Shown: positions 1-6,478 of the stretch, in pieces
Layout of the letters: every line of letters begins with the position of its first letter
Position numbering within the stretch: the first letter of the stretch is position 1
Origin: an uncultured Bacteroidales bacterium
GTDB lineage: Bacteria; Bacteroidota; Bacteroidia; Bacteroidales; WCHB1-69
DNA length: 7,975 bases
Assembly (NCBI GenBank): GCA_900321845.1
Contig: ONXT01000079.1
Location: 1 to 7,975, forward strand
Direction: 5' to 3'
Made by a program: the position numbers and the translations under genes
Notes under the pieces: generated by a model
What the model was told of the DNA's origin: nothing
Databases searched by the model: none
What the model saw: the letters and a program-made list of their open reading frames with translations, nothing else

Positions 1-1620
1 ATGGCGCAGATGAGCTACGGCGGCGAGCCGAAATCCTTCAAATACACGGTATCGGAAGCGGTGCCTGTGATTGAAATCCAACCCACGGATGTGGCTCCCT
101 TGTTGGCTGAAGATGCCACCATTCAAAAGGGTGAAGGTCCCTATCGTATCGGTGTCACACACGATGTCCAATATTCCATGGAAAACACAGGCCGCATTGA
201 CATTCTTCCCGATGGCGGCACGCTTTGGCGCCTCTCCTACAAATGCGAGGGAGCGACTTTCAGCTCCATCCTCTTCAATGAATTTTCCATTCCCGATGGT
301 GCCGAGCTCTTTTTCTATACTCCTGACCATGAATTTGTTATCGGCAAATTCAACAACAAAAACAAGATGGAGGACGGTACTTTCTTCCCCCAAGAGATTC
401 CTGGCGACCAATTCTTCATTGAATACTACGAACCCGCGAACGCCGCCTTCCACGGCACTTTGAAGATGAGCCGCATCTCCCAAGGCTACCGCGACTTCTT
501 CCATATTTATGATGAGGCGAACAACAATGCTGATACCGATGAAGATGAAAGTATCGATGACTTGAAATGGGGACAACCCGGTTCAGCCGAAGGCACTTGC
601 CACCCGAACGCCATCTGCTACGATGCCCAATGGCACGACCAAATCATGGCTAACGTACTCTACACGATGAGCAGCGGTGACTACATCTACATGTGCAGCG
701 GATCCTTGGTCAACAACACCGCCCGCAACGGCAAGCAGTACATGCTTTCCGCCGACCATTGCTATAAATCAGGTAGCTGGACCTTCTACTTCAAAAACCA
801 CTCCGCATCATGCTCTGGTACTTCCGCACCCACCATCTACACCGCTTCTGGCTCGAGTACTGGTGTTAAAGCCAGAGACAACGCCAGCAGCAGTTCCGAC
901 TTCATGCTCGTGGAAATCTCCGGCACCATCAATCCCAGCTACAATGTCTTTTTAGCTGGATGGACCAACGCAACCGCACAACCTACCAATCCCAGCCAAT
1001 GCGCCTGCATTCACCATCCTGGCGGCGATATCGGCAAATGCAGCATCCCCGTACAAATTGGAATAGCAAGTGGTTATCCGAAATTCTGGGCCACCACTTG
1101 GGCCACAGCTACCGGTACTACCGAACAAGGCTCATCTGGCTCCCCGCTCTTCAATAAGGACAAACTGATCGTCGGCCAACTCTACGCTGGCGGAAGCTCC
1201 TGTTCCTCGCCTACTGCCGCCGATGTTTACGGTAAATTCTCCAACTCATGGACCAACAACAACAACTCCAGCAATGCCAAGAAACTGAAACCATGGCTTG
1301 ATCCCATCAACTCCGGCGCCACCAGCTTGCAAGGCGAATATCTGAACACTGTGGGCATGACCAACTTCACCCAAGTGGTCAACGCATTGGATGTTTACCC
1401 GAACCCCTCCAACGGCAACATTACCGTCAGCGGCAACTTCAGCAGCATGGATGGCACTTGCAATGTTTACGATATGGTCGGCAACCTCGTTTACTCCTCC
1501 CAAATCACCCTCTCTCCCGAATTCACACTCAACCTCAACAACCTGACCAACGGAATGTACATGCTGGAAATCAACGACAACAACAACGTTTTCCATTCAA
1601 AAATCATCATTGGTAAATAG
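1..1620 (+). CDS. Secreted trypsin-fold serine protease with T9SS type A sorting domain (5'-partial)
   Basis: This is an exported endopeptidase of the lysyl-endopeptidase-like S1 group, probably released or surface-attached by the type IX secretion system. Numbering from the first visible Met, residues 1-190 are the N-terminal domain usual in this Bacteroidota group. The protease domain covers about 195-435. The apparent catalytic triad is His253 (in LSADHC), Asp300 (in SSDFML) and Ser379 (in EQGSSGSPLF). Paired cysteines (C200/C206, C232/C254, C334/C336/C347/C401) suit an extracytoplasmic disulfide-rich fold. Residues 464-539 form the C-terminal sorting domain, starting VYPNPSNG and ending HSKIIIGK. 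There is no signal peptide: the visible start (MAQMSYGG) resembles the stretch around a signal-peptidase cleavage site (..A|QMSYGG), so I infer that the real start is left of the window. Substrate specificity cannot be read from the sequence. The family call is firm; the exact subfamily is less so. Confidence 0.88.
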   Translation: MAQMSYGGEPKSFKYTVSEAVPVIEIQPTDVAPLLAEDATIQKGEGPYRIGVTHDVQYSMENTGRIDILPDGGTLWRLSYKCEGATFSSILFNEFSIPDGAELFFYTPDHEFVIGKFNNKNKMEDGTFFPQEIPGDQFFIEYYEPANAAFHGTLKMSRISQGYRDFFHIYDEANNNADTDEDESIDDLKWGQPGSAEGTCHPNAICYDAQWHDQIMANVLYTMSSGDYIYMCSGSLVNNTARNGKQYMLSADHCYKSGSWTFYFKNHSASCSGTSAPTIYTASGSSTGVKARDNASSSSDFMLVEISGTINPSYNVFLAGWTNATAQPTNPSQCACIHHPGGDIGKCSIPVQIGIASGYPKFWATTWATATGTTEQGSSGSPLFNKDKLIVGQLYAGGSSCSSPTAADVYGKFSNSWTNNNNSSNAKKLKPWLDPINSGATSLQGEYLNTVGMTNFTQVVNALDVYPNPSNGNITVSGNFSSMDGTCNVYDMVGNLVYSSQITLSPEFTLNLNNLTNGMYMLEINDNNNVFHSKIIIGK

Positions 1621-1656
1621 TAACCAGCAAACGGTGAACAGTGAATTGATTAGTCA

Positions 1657-2274
1657 ATGTCAACGTCAATCATTTTAACCACTGCTTACCTTCCCACCAT
1701 AGAATACTTCGCTTTGATTGCTCAGAGCGAAGTATTTTATTTGGAGGCGGCAGAGAGTTTTCAGAAACAGTCGTACCGCAATCGCGGTTACATTATGACA
1801 GCCAACGGGGTGCAGCAGCTGATTGTGCCCACATTGCACGCCACGCAGCGTTCCTGCATCCGCGATGTACGCATCGATTACAAAGGGCGCTGGCAAGCGG
1901 AGCATTGGCGCGCCATCGAAACCGCATACAGCGGAACCCCCTACTTCCTCTATTTCCGCGATTTCTTTGCGCCTTTTTACGAGAATCATTATGAATTCCT
2001 ATTTGATTTCAATTTGGAAATCATTGAAATGCTTCTCAAACTATTTAAAATAAAAAAGTCCTCCATTTTCACGGAGGACTTCCAAAAAGAGTATGAAAAA
2101 GGGGATGATTATCGGAATTTGATTCATCCCAAGAAAGAACCTTTGTTTGTACCGACTCCTTATCATCAAGTTTTTGACGACAAGTTGCCCTTTACGTGGG
2201 GAGTCTCTGTAATAGACTATCTTTTCAATGCGGGGCCGGACGGCAGTTATCTCCAAAAGCTGGCCCGCTGCTGA
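1657..2274 (+). CDS. WbqC-like family protein
   Basis: This 205-residue protein has the WbqC-family pattern. Near the N-terminus it carries TAYLPTIEYFALIAQSE and FQKQSYRNRGYI (about residues 9-46). A central HWRAIETAYSGTPYF..YF motif follows at 83-100, and it ends SVIDYLFNAGPDGSYL (184-199). The family is named after a gene in a Pseudomonas O-antigen cluster; its biochemical role is unproven, though a part in surface polysaccharide or nucleotide-sugar metabolism is often assumed. The ATG at 1657 is the only upstream start, since an in-frame TAG lies at 1651-1653, and there is no Shine-Dalgarno sequence, as usual for Bacteroidota. It begins 36 bp after the protease stop, so co-transcription is possible, and it ends 6 bp from the convergent ftsZ stop. 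The reading frame is intact and of normal family length, even though it contains a 19-bp hairpin and an antisense terminator. Confidence 0.85.
   Translation: MSTSIILTTAYLPTIEYFALIAQSEVFYLEAAESFQKQSYRNRGYIMTANGVQQLIVPTLHATQRSCIRDVRIDYKGRWQAEHWRAIETAYSGTPYFLYFRDFFAPFYENHYEFLFDFNLEIIEMLLKLFKIKKSSIFTEDFQKEYEKGDDYRNLIHPKKEPLFVPTPYHQVFDDKLPFTWGVSVIDYLFNAGPDGSYLQKLARC
1699..1740 (+). repeat. Long hairpin inside the WbqC-family gene (codons 15-28)
   Basis: The arms 1699-1717 and 1722-1740 pair over 19 positions. Seventeen are Watson-Crick and two are G-T (1702/1737 and 1714/1725), with a 4-base loop TTGC at 1718-1721. The core arm AATACTTCGCT (1703-1713) is perfectly mirrored at 1726-1736. The right arm runs into TTTTATTT, so on the plus strand it looks like a weak factor-independent terminator. 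That would suit the end of the protease transcript 80-120 bp upstream, or an attenuator early in the WbqC gene. The pairing is seen directly; the function is inferred. Confidence 0.6.
2045..2081 (-). terminator. Factor-independent terminator of the ftsQAZ transcript, inside the WbqC gene
   Basis: Read on the minus strand, AAGTCCTCC (2081-2073) pairs perfectly with GGAGGACTT (2064-2056) around an 8-base loop. It is followed at once by a T-rich tract (TTTTATTTT, 2055-2047). This is a textbook terminator shape in the orientation of ftsZ, about 200 bases past its stop codon. On the plus strand the stem is followed by TTCCAAAAAG rather than a T-tract, so it should work one way only. It lies within codons 134-142 of the convergent WbqC-family gene, in a segment outside that family's recognisable motifs. 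Confidence 0.75.
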
Positions 2275-2280
2275 TTTTTC

Positions 2281-3807
2281 TTAGTCGGCTGCCGGAATGC
2301 TCCCGAATAGGAATGAGTTGGCATAAACCGGAGTCGGGGTGGCGGTTCCCTGTTTTTTCAGTTCCTCGGCGCGATGTTGCTGCAGAGTAGGGCTGTTTTC
2401 GTCACGGAGATAGGCTGGAGTGTTCACGAATTCTTTGAAACTGCTGTCGTTGTCATAAGTCGGGTTCACGCCGCTATTCACGACCCTGATTCCTGCTTCG
2501 GCAGTAACGGGAACCGGTTGAGGATGTTCAATCTTGGGAGCTGCGGGCTGGTTGACAACAGGTTGTGAAAAAATGGTGTCAACAGCTGGTTGGCTCGTAG
2601 TCGGCTGGCTCATAGGCTGCTGACTTTGTGCAGGGGTGTTTGTAGGGGTTGATGCCGGTGCCTGTTCATCCGCATGGAAGTCGAATACACTCTGAGTTCC
2701 CTCAGCTTTATCAACAGGAGCTGCTGGAATCTTGTGCGCAAAAGGGTCTTTGGAAGTTGAGCTCTGAGTATTATCCGCGTTACCAAATGTTCCTGCATTT
2801 TTGAAAATGTCATCGATATTGGGTTTGATCTCCTTGGAATAGCCCGTGACGATGATGGAGAGTTTGATTTTGTTTCCGAGGGATTTATCAACACCATGGC
2901 CCCAGATGACGTTGGTGTCGGGACCTTGGTACATTTTAATTTCTTTGGAAAGTTTTTTAAGTTCGCCAATGGTGAGTTCTTGATCTTCGCCATAATTGAG
3001 GAAGAAGAGGAAGTTCTTGGCATTGGTGATGTTGTTGTCGTCGATAAGCGGGCAGGTCATGGCCTGGCTTACGACTTCCTCAATGCGGTTGTCGCCGCTG
3101 GCTTCGGCGAGGCCGATCATTGATTCGCCACTATCCTTCATCACGTTCCGAACATCCTTGAAATCGACATTCTGATAGGCGTTTTTGGTAATCAGTTCGG
3201 CGATGCATTGGACGGCGTTTTTGAGGATGTCGTCTGCAAAACCGAGGGCGACGCGGATGGGTTTATCCTCGTATTCCTCCATTATCTTTTCATTTTGGAT
3301 AATAATGAGGGAATCGACGTATTTTTTTATCTCCTCGATGCCGGCATCAGCTTTGCGGAAGCTCACGGGGCCTTCGAGTTCGTATGGATAGGTGACGACG
3401 CCGATGGTAAGGATTCCCATTTCATGGGCGATTTGAGCCACTACAGGGGATGCGCCAGTGCCAGTACCTTTGCCCATGCCGGCGGTAACGAAGAGCATTT
3501 TGGTCTCTTCGCCGATAAGGGCACGGATTTTATCAATACTGCTGGTTGCCAAGGCTTTAGCGTTTTCAGGATCGCCGCCTGCGCCGAGTCCATCGTCACC
3601 GAGCACTAATTTGCAGGGTACTGCATTGTTTTCAAGAGCCGTACGGTCGGTGTTGCAAATCAGGAAATCAACCCCTTTGATTCCTTCGTTATACATGTGC
3701 TGCACGGCATTGTTGCCTGCGCCGCCGACACCGATCACTTTAATGATGGAGTTCGTTTTTCTTTCACCGAAATTGGTGTCAAAAGTAATATCGTCGTTTT
3801 CGATCAT
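2281..3807 (-). CDS. ftsZ: Cell division GTPase FtsZ
   Basis: FtsZ is the tubulin homologue that polymerises with GTP into the cytoplasmic division ring and recruits the divisome through FtsA. The GTPase domain (about 20-325) shows VIGVGGAGNNAV (24-35), CNTD (51-54), the glycine-rich signature GMGKGTGTG (110-118), and the T7 catalytic loop with N213, D215 and D218 in NVDFKDVRNVM. A Q/P/S-rich disordered linker spans about 330-455. The tail holds VNTPAYLRDE (461-470), matching the conserved C-terminal peptide that binds FtsA, and then about 38 more residues ending NSFLFGSIPAAD. At 508 residues it is longer than the ~380 of E. coli because of the linker and tail, as is common in Bacteroidota. 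One oddity is Lys113 where the signature usually has glycine. The start lacks a Shine-Dalgarno sequence and sits in an AT-rich 37-bp gap after ftsA. It is last in ftsQ-ftsA-ftsZ, and the likely terminator lies about 200 bp beyond its stop. Confidence 0.96.
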   Translation of the reverse strand: MIENDDITFDTNFGERKTNSIIKVIGVGGAGNNAVQHMYNEGIKGVDFLICNTDRTALENNAVPCKLVLGDDGLGAGGDPENAKALATSSIDKIRALIGEETKMLFVTAGMGKGTGTGASPVVAQIAHEMGILTIGVVTYPYELEGPVSFRKADAGIEEIKKYVDSLIIIQNEKIMEEYEDKPIRVALGFADDILKNAVQCIAELITKNAYQNVDFKDVRNVMKDSGESMIGLAEASGDNRIEEVVSQAMTCPLIDDNNITNAKNFLFFLNYGEDQELTIGELKKLSKEIKMYQGPDTNVIWGHGVDKSLGNKIKLSIIVTGYSKEIKPNIDDIFKNAGTFGNADNTQSSTSKDPFAHKIPAAPVDKAEGTQSVFDFHADEQAPASTPTNTPAQSQQPMSQPTTSQPAVDTIFSQPVVNQPAAPKIEHPQPVPVTAEAGIRVVNSGVNPTYDNDSSFKEFVNTPAYLRDENSPTLQQHRAEELKKQGTATPTPVYANSFLFGSIPAAD

Positions 3808-3823
3808 ATCTTAATTTTATTTC

Positions 3824-3840
3824 ATTATCAATTATCAATT
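3824..3840 (-). repeat. Short tandem repeat in the ftsA-ftsZ gap
   Basis: On the plus strand ATTATCA occurs twice in tandem (3824-3830 and 3831-3837), followed by ATT. The ftsZ leader thus reads AATTGATAATTGATAAT. The tract is AT-rich and unstructured just upstream of the ftsZ start, which suits SD-less initiation in this phylum. It may be nothing more than low-complexity sequence. Confidence 0.4.
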
Positions 3841-3844
3841 AAAA

Positions 3845-5197
3845 CTACTCTACGCCGTCGCCGTCCGTGAGGATGTTGCCCAGCCAGGATTCGAGTTTCT
3901 TGGAGAGTATCGAAAATCTGCCGGGACGTTTCGGGCTGTCATCGTCCTCATCTTGGGTGTCGTCAATGGGTTCGTCCACGACATCGTTGATGTTTTTGCT
4001 GCCGATATAAGGTTGGTTTTCAGCGAGGCAGCCCATTTTGAGCAATCCGAGAGCGGTGGCGCACATCGGGTTTTTGAGTTCGGGGTCGGGGGAGGTGGCG
4101 AAGCCGTTGATGGGGAAGCCAATACGGGTTCTGCGTTGGAGCACGAATTCCGACAGCTGCTTGATGTCGCGAATCATGGCGCCGCCGCCAGTCAGCACCA
4201 CATTCTTGATGCGGCTGCCATAGCCGGAGGCATCGATTTCGCGCTTGACGGCTTCAAGGATATCCTGTTTGACGCGGGAGCCGATAACGTTGGCAAGGGT
4301 GTATTCATTGATGCTGGTCGGGGAGCCATAGCCGGCGGTGTCGGCAATAGTGAAGACGTTGTTGCGGTTGGCTTTCTCAACGAGGCAGGTGCCGTGATTG
4401 ATTTTGAGCGCCTCGGCCTGTTCGAAGGAGAGGTTGAGGGATTGGATGTCGCGGGTCACAAGTTTGCCGCCGACGGGGATGACCTTAATGTAGATGGGCA
4501 CGCCAGACTCGTAGAGGATGAGGTCGGAGGTGCCGCCGCCGATATCGACGAGGGCGACGCCCTGTCTCTTCTCCTCTTCGGTGAGGCAGACTGCGCCGGA
4601 GGCCATCGGTTCGAGGATCAAGTCGCGCACATCCAGTCCGGCACCGTCGGCGCTTTTGCGGATTTTCTTGACTTCGAGGGTATTGCCAACAATCAGCTGG
4701 TATTGTCCGAGCACTTTCTGGCAAAGGGTGCCGACAGGTTTGAGGGTCGGGAGCCCGTCCACCTCGTAGAATTGGGGGATGACGGTGATGATATCGCCGG
4801 AATCCACGGAATAGCTTTCCATTTGGGCCATCATCTTGTCGATTTCCTCCTTGCTGACCATTGTATCAAGGCCGTTGGGGCGGGTGAGGCTGTTGGTGCA
4901 GTTCATGCTGTGGATATGCCGTCCGGCAACGCCCACATAGACGCCGGAGATGGGCTCGTTGACCATGTTGAGCAGTTCCTGTTTGGCGGCGAGGATGCTG
5001 TTGATGGTCTCCTGCACATTGAAGACCTGGCCGAACTCCACGCCGTTGGAGGGGACTTTGCCATGGCCGCAGACTTCTATCTTGCCGTCTTCGCGGAGAA
5101 GGCCCATGACCATTAAAATTTTGGTGGTGCCGATGTCAAGACCCACGACCATATTCGGGCCTTTTTCTTCTGGCTGAGATTGTATTTTTCTTCTCAT
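3845..5197 (-). CDS. ftsA: Cell division protein FtsA, actin-like membrane tether for FtsZ
   Basis: FtsA is an actin/Hsp70-fold ATPase that anchors FtsZ filaments to the inner membrane and recruits later divisome proteins. The nucleotide-binding motifs are phosphate-1 GLDIGTTK (19-26), phosphate-2 LVDIGGGTSDL (216-226) and the adenosine motif LTGGGAMI (335-342). The FtsA-specific 1C subdomain lies roughly at 95-180. After a very acidic stretch (about 404-420) the protein ends in an amphipathic helix, FSILSKKLESWLGNIL (428-443), the usual membrane-targeting sequence. At 450 residues it is slightly longer than E. coli FtsA. The ATG at 5197 follows the ftsQ stop by 6 bp. An internal Met16, just before the first motif, is a possible alternative start, but it would leave a wider gap to ftsQ. 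Translational coupling with ftsQ is plausible. Confidence 0.95.
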   Translation of the reverse strand: MRRKIQSQPEEKGPNMVVGLDIGTTKILMVMGLLREDGKIEVCGHGKVPSNGVEFGQVFNVQETINSILAAKQELLNMVNEPISGVYVGVAGRHIHSMNCTNSLTRPNGLDTMVSKEEIDKMMAQMESYSVDSGDIITVIPQFYEVDGLPTLKPVGTLCQKVLGQYQLIVGNTLEVKKIRKSADGAGLDVRDLILEPMASGAVCLTEEEKRQGVALVDIGGGTSDLILYESGVPIYIKVIPVGGKLVTRDIQSLNLSFEQAEALKINHGTCLVEKANRNNVFTIADTAGYGSPTSINEYTLANVIGSRVKQDILEAVKREIDASGYGSRIKNVVLTGGGAMIRDIKQLSEFVLQRRTRIGFPINGFATSPDPELKNPMCATALGLLKMGCLAENQPYIGSKNINDVVDEPIDDTQDEDDDSPKRPGRFSILSKKLESWLGNILTDGDGVE

Positions 5198-5203
5198 AGA
5201 GGT

Positions 5204-5965
5204 TTATTGTTTTCTTGTTGCATAAATTCTTTTGGCGAAGCGGGCGTCCACATGGCTGTAGGCGTGGTCCATATAGACGATGCCCTTGCTGTAAACGGTC
5301 TGAAGGTTTGCGAGTTTCGTGTCGATGTCCTCTCCGTAGCCGATGAGGGCGGTGTGTTGGAAGATGTTGTTGTAGAGCTGCAGCTGATTGTCGGGGGCGA
5401 CGAAGATTTGGGAGTATTGGGAAAAGTAGATCTCATTGTTGTGGATGGCGTTGGCGACGTTGTAGATTCTTTTGAGAGTGTTGTCCTTCACGGTGGAGAC
5501 TTTGAGTTTGGGGGCGTATTGTGTGAGGATGTGGCCATTGGCGACGATCACCTTGTCGTGGATGTCGGGGGAGAGGGGCAGCAGGTTGCCGTCGGCGGTG
5601 ATGATGTAGGGTGCGCCGGATTCAGGGAAGACTTGGACGAGGGGGACTTTGACGGCGACATTGAGGATGACCTTGGAGCCTTTGGAGCTGAGGTTGTTGA
5701 GTTTATGGAACCAGATGTCCTTTTGGAGTGCCTTTTCAATGTCGTCGCGGCGGATGTCCTTCACCATTTTGCCGAGCGGATACACATCGGCGGCTTTCAG
5801 CATCTTTTCCACCGACTGCATGGTCATCATGGAGTTGGAGCCTTTATCGGAAATGATGATCTCGACTTCGTTGCAGGTGCGGTTGTGGAAACTGAGTCCC
5901 GCCAGCACGCCGAGTACGACGACTGCCACACAAAGCAACAACCCGAAAAGTCTTTTCAGTTTCAT
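5204..5965 (-). CDS. ftsQ: Cell division protein FtsQ
   Basis: FtsQ is a bitopic inner-membrane divisome protein whose periplasmic part scaffolds other division proteins. A short basic cytoplasmic end (MKLKR) is followed by one hydrophobic segment (about 7-25). The periplasmic region has a POTRA-like part (about 32-110, with IEKALQKDIWFHKLNNL) and a beta domain (about 110-250) ending in VDARFAKRIYATRK. The sequence is weakly conserved, as FtsQ usually is, so the call rests on topology, length (253 residues) and position directly before ftsA. The ATG at 5965 is the only in-frame start: upstream the frame stays open only to a stop at 6047-6049 and contains no ATG or GTG. The usual upstream neighbour murC is not here; ftsQ is the first gene of this unit. 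Confidence 0.88.
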   Translation of the reverse strand: MKLKRLFGLLLCVAVVVLGVLAGLSFHNRTCNEVEIIISDKGSNSMMTMQSVEKMLKAADVYPLGKMVKDIRRDDIEKALQKDIWFHKLNNLSSKGSKVILNVAVKVPLVQVFPESGAPYIITADGNLLPLSPDIHDKVIVANGHILTQYAPKLKVSTVKDNTLKRIYNVANAIHNNEIYFSQYSQIFVAPDNQLQLYNNIFQHTALIGYGEDIDTKLANLQTVYSKGIVYMDHAYSHVDARFAKRIYATRKQ

Positions 5966-6067
5966 TAAAGGCGGTAAAAAATGGTTAAATGGTACGAGTT
6001 CGGAGAGGTTTAGAGGATGCGGACGGGGAACAACACCCGTATGCAGTTAGTGTAAATTAGCAACTTG

Positions 6068-6075
6068 CAAATGTA
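6068..6075 (-). promoter_or_regulatory. Candidate -7 promoter element for ftsQAZ
   Basis: On the minus strand this reads TACATTTG, an exact match to the Bacteroidota sigma-ABfr -7 element TAnnTTTG, followed by CAAG. I see no good -33 TTTG at the usual spacing: the nearest TTG (6088-6090) is too close. If used, transcription would start near 6060 and leave a 5' leader of roughly 95 bases before the ftsQ start, containing a short hairpin (ACGGG 6023-6027 with CCCGT 6036-6040). Confidence 0.5.
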
Positions 6076-6392
6076 AAAATATTAAATCAATTTTAAGGAT
6101 GTTTTCACATATTAATAATAAACAAAAAAATGTTGATATTTATCCCGATTTTTTACAATTATTTACCTATAAATCAAAAGAATAGGTTTTTATTGACGGG
6201 TTTTATGCACAATCGCCGCCCACGGGGGAAAAGTCCGTACGGAATCTACGCTGGAAAACTTGCGGCATCAAGGATCGATTTTCCTATTTTGAGGGCGAAT
6301 ACGCGGCAAGCGCCCTGCGGGAATTGCGTTGCACAGAGCCCTTGCCCCCGACCCTCTTCAGACGAAGAACCAGCACGTTGAAAAAATATTTC
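6076..6392. other. Divergent intergenic region with a GC-rich island (6196-6380)
   Basis: Bases 6076-6195 are very AT-rich with no recognisable gene. Bases 6196-6380 change abruptly to clearly GC-richer sequence. This island holds a 10-bp perfect palindrome TCCGTACGGA (6234-6243), a stem AGGGCG/CGCCCT (6292-6297 with 6311-6316), a second stem GGCAAG/CTTGCC (6305-6310 with 6341-6346) whose left arm lies in the loop of the first, and a small hairpin TCTTC-AGAC-GAAGA (6355-6368). An open frame exists (6130-6381) but its protein looks unlike any family I know and has no start signal. The island lies outside the predicted leaders of both flanking operons. It could be a structured RNA, a dispersed repeat copy or decayed sequence; I cannot decide which. 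Confidence 0.4.
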
Positions 6393-6428
6393 AAAGTACG
6401 TTTTTCGTAACGAAAAAAAGCGTACTTT
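6393..6428. promoter_or_regulatory. Long inverted repeat across the rpsF promoter
   Basis: AAAGTACG (6393-6400) pairs with CGTACTTT (6421-6428), and TTTTTCGT (6401-6408) pairs with ACGAAAAA (6410-6417). That gives 16 pairs in all, with one central base (6409) and a 3-base bulge (6418-6420). The right arm contains most of the -7 element of the rpsF promoter. It could be an operator for a dimeric regulator; because it lies upstream of the likely transcription start, it is unlikely to act as an RNA hairpin in the rpsF mRNA. Confidence 0.5.
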
Positions 6429-6430
6429 TG
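6423..6430 (+). promoter_or_regulatory. -7 promoter element of the rpsF-rpsR-rplI operon
   Basis: TACTTTTG matches the Bacteroidota -7 consensus TAnnTTTG exactly and continues as the commonly seen GCA. The T-run at 6401-6405 is at about the right distance for a -33 element but is not a clean TTTG. The start of transcription is expected near 6435, giving a leader of about 45 bases before rpsF. Confidence 0.65.
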
Positions 6431-6478
6431 CAGCCCAAAATTTATCAACAAATTATAAACACAAAAAAACCAAAAAAC

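Noticed and set aside
1..12. True start of the protease at base 1
   Set aside because: The start coincides with the window edge, there is no signal peptide although a T9SS sorting domain demands one, and the sequence resembles a cleavage site; treated as partial.
1653..1670. Three direct copies of GTCAAT/GTCAAC around the WbqC start codon
   Set aside because: Three 6-bp imperfect copies partly inside coding sequence are within chance expectation, and no function is suggested.
3953..5116. Open frame of 387 codons on the plus strand, opposite ftsA
   Set aside because: It lies fully inside the well-supported ftsA, its protein is low-complexity (Gly, Asp, Ala, Val, His rich) with no family motif, and it follows from ftsA codon choice in the opposite phase.
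5180..5968. Open frame of 262 codons on the plus strand, opposite ftsQ
   Set aside because: It is a mirror of ftsQ with a repetitive acidic/Val-rich translation, no start signal and no motif.
6130..6381. Possible small protein of 83 residues in the divergent intergenic region
   Set aside because: It crosses an abrupt base-composition change, has no recognisable domain or ribosome-binding context, and its N-terminal part is encoded by AT-rich filler. The DNA island itself is reported instead.
6392..6398. Minus-strand promoter TACTTTG facing ftsQ
   Set aside because: The spacing is one base short of TAnnTTTG and is explained by the symmetry of the inverted repeat; not listed as a separate promoter.
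6329..6478. 50-residue N-terminal extension of bS6
   Set aside because: The extension would run through the promoter and inverted repeat; bS6 conservation starts at the Met encoded at 6479.
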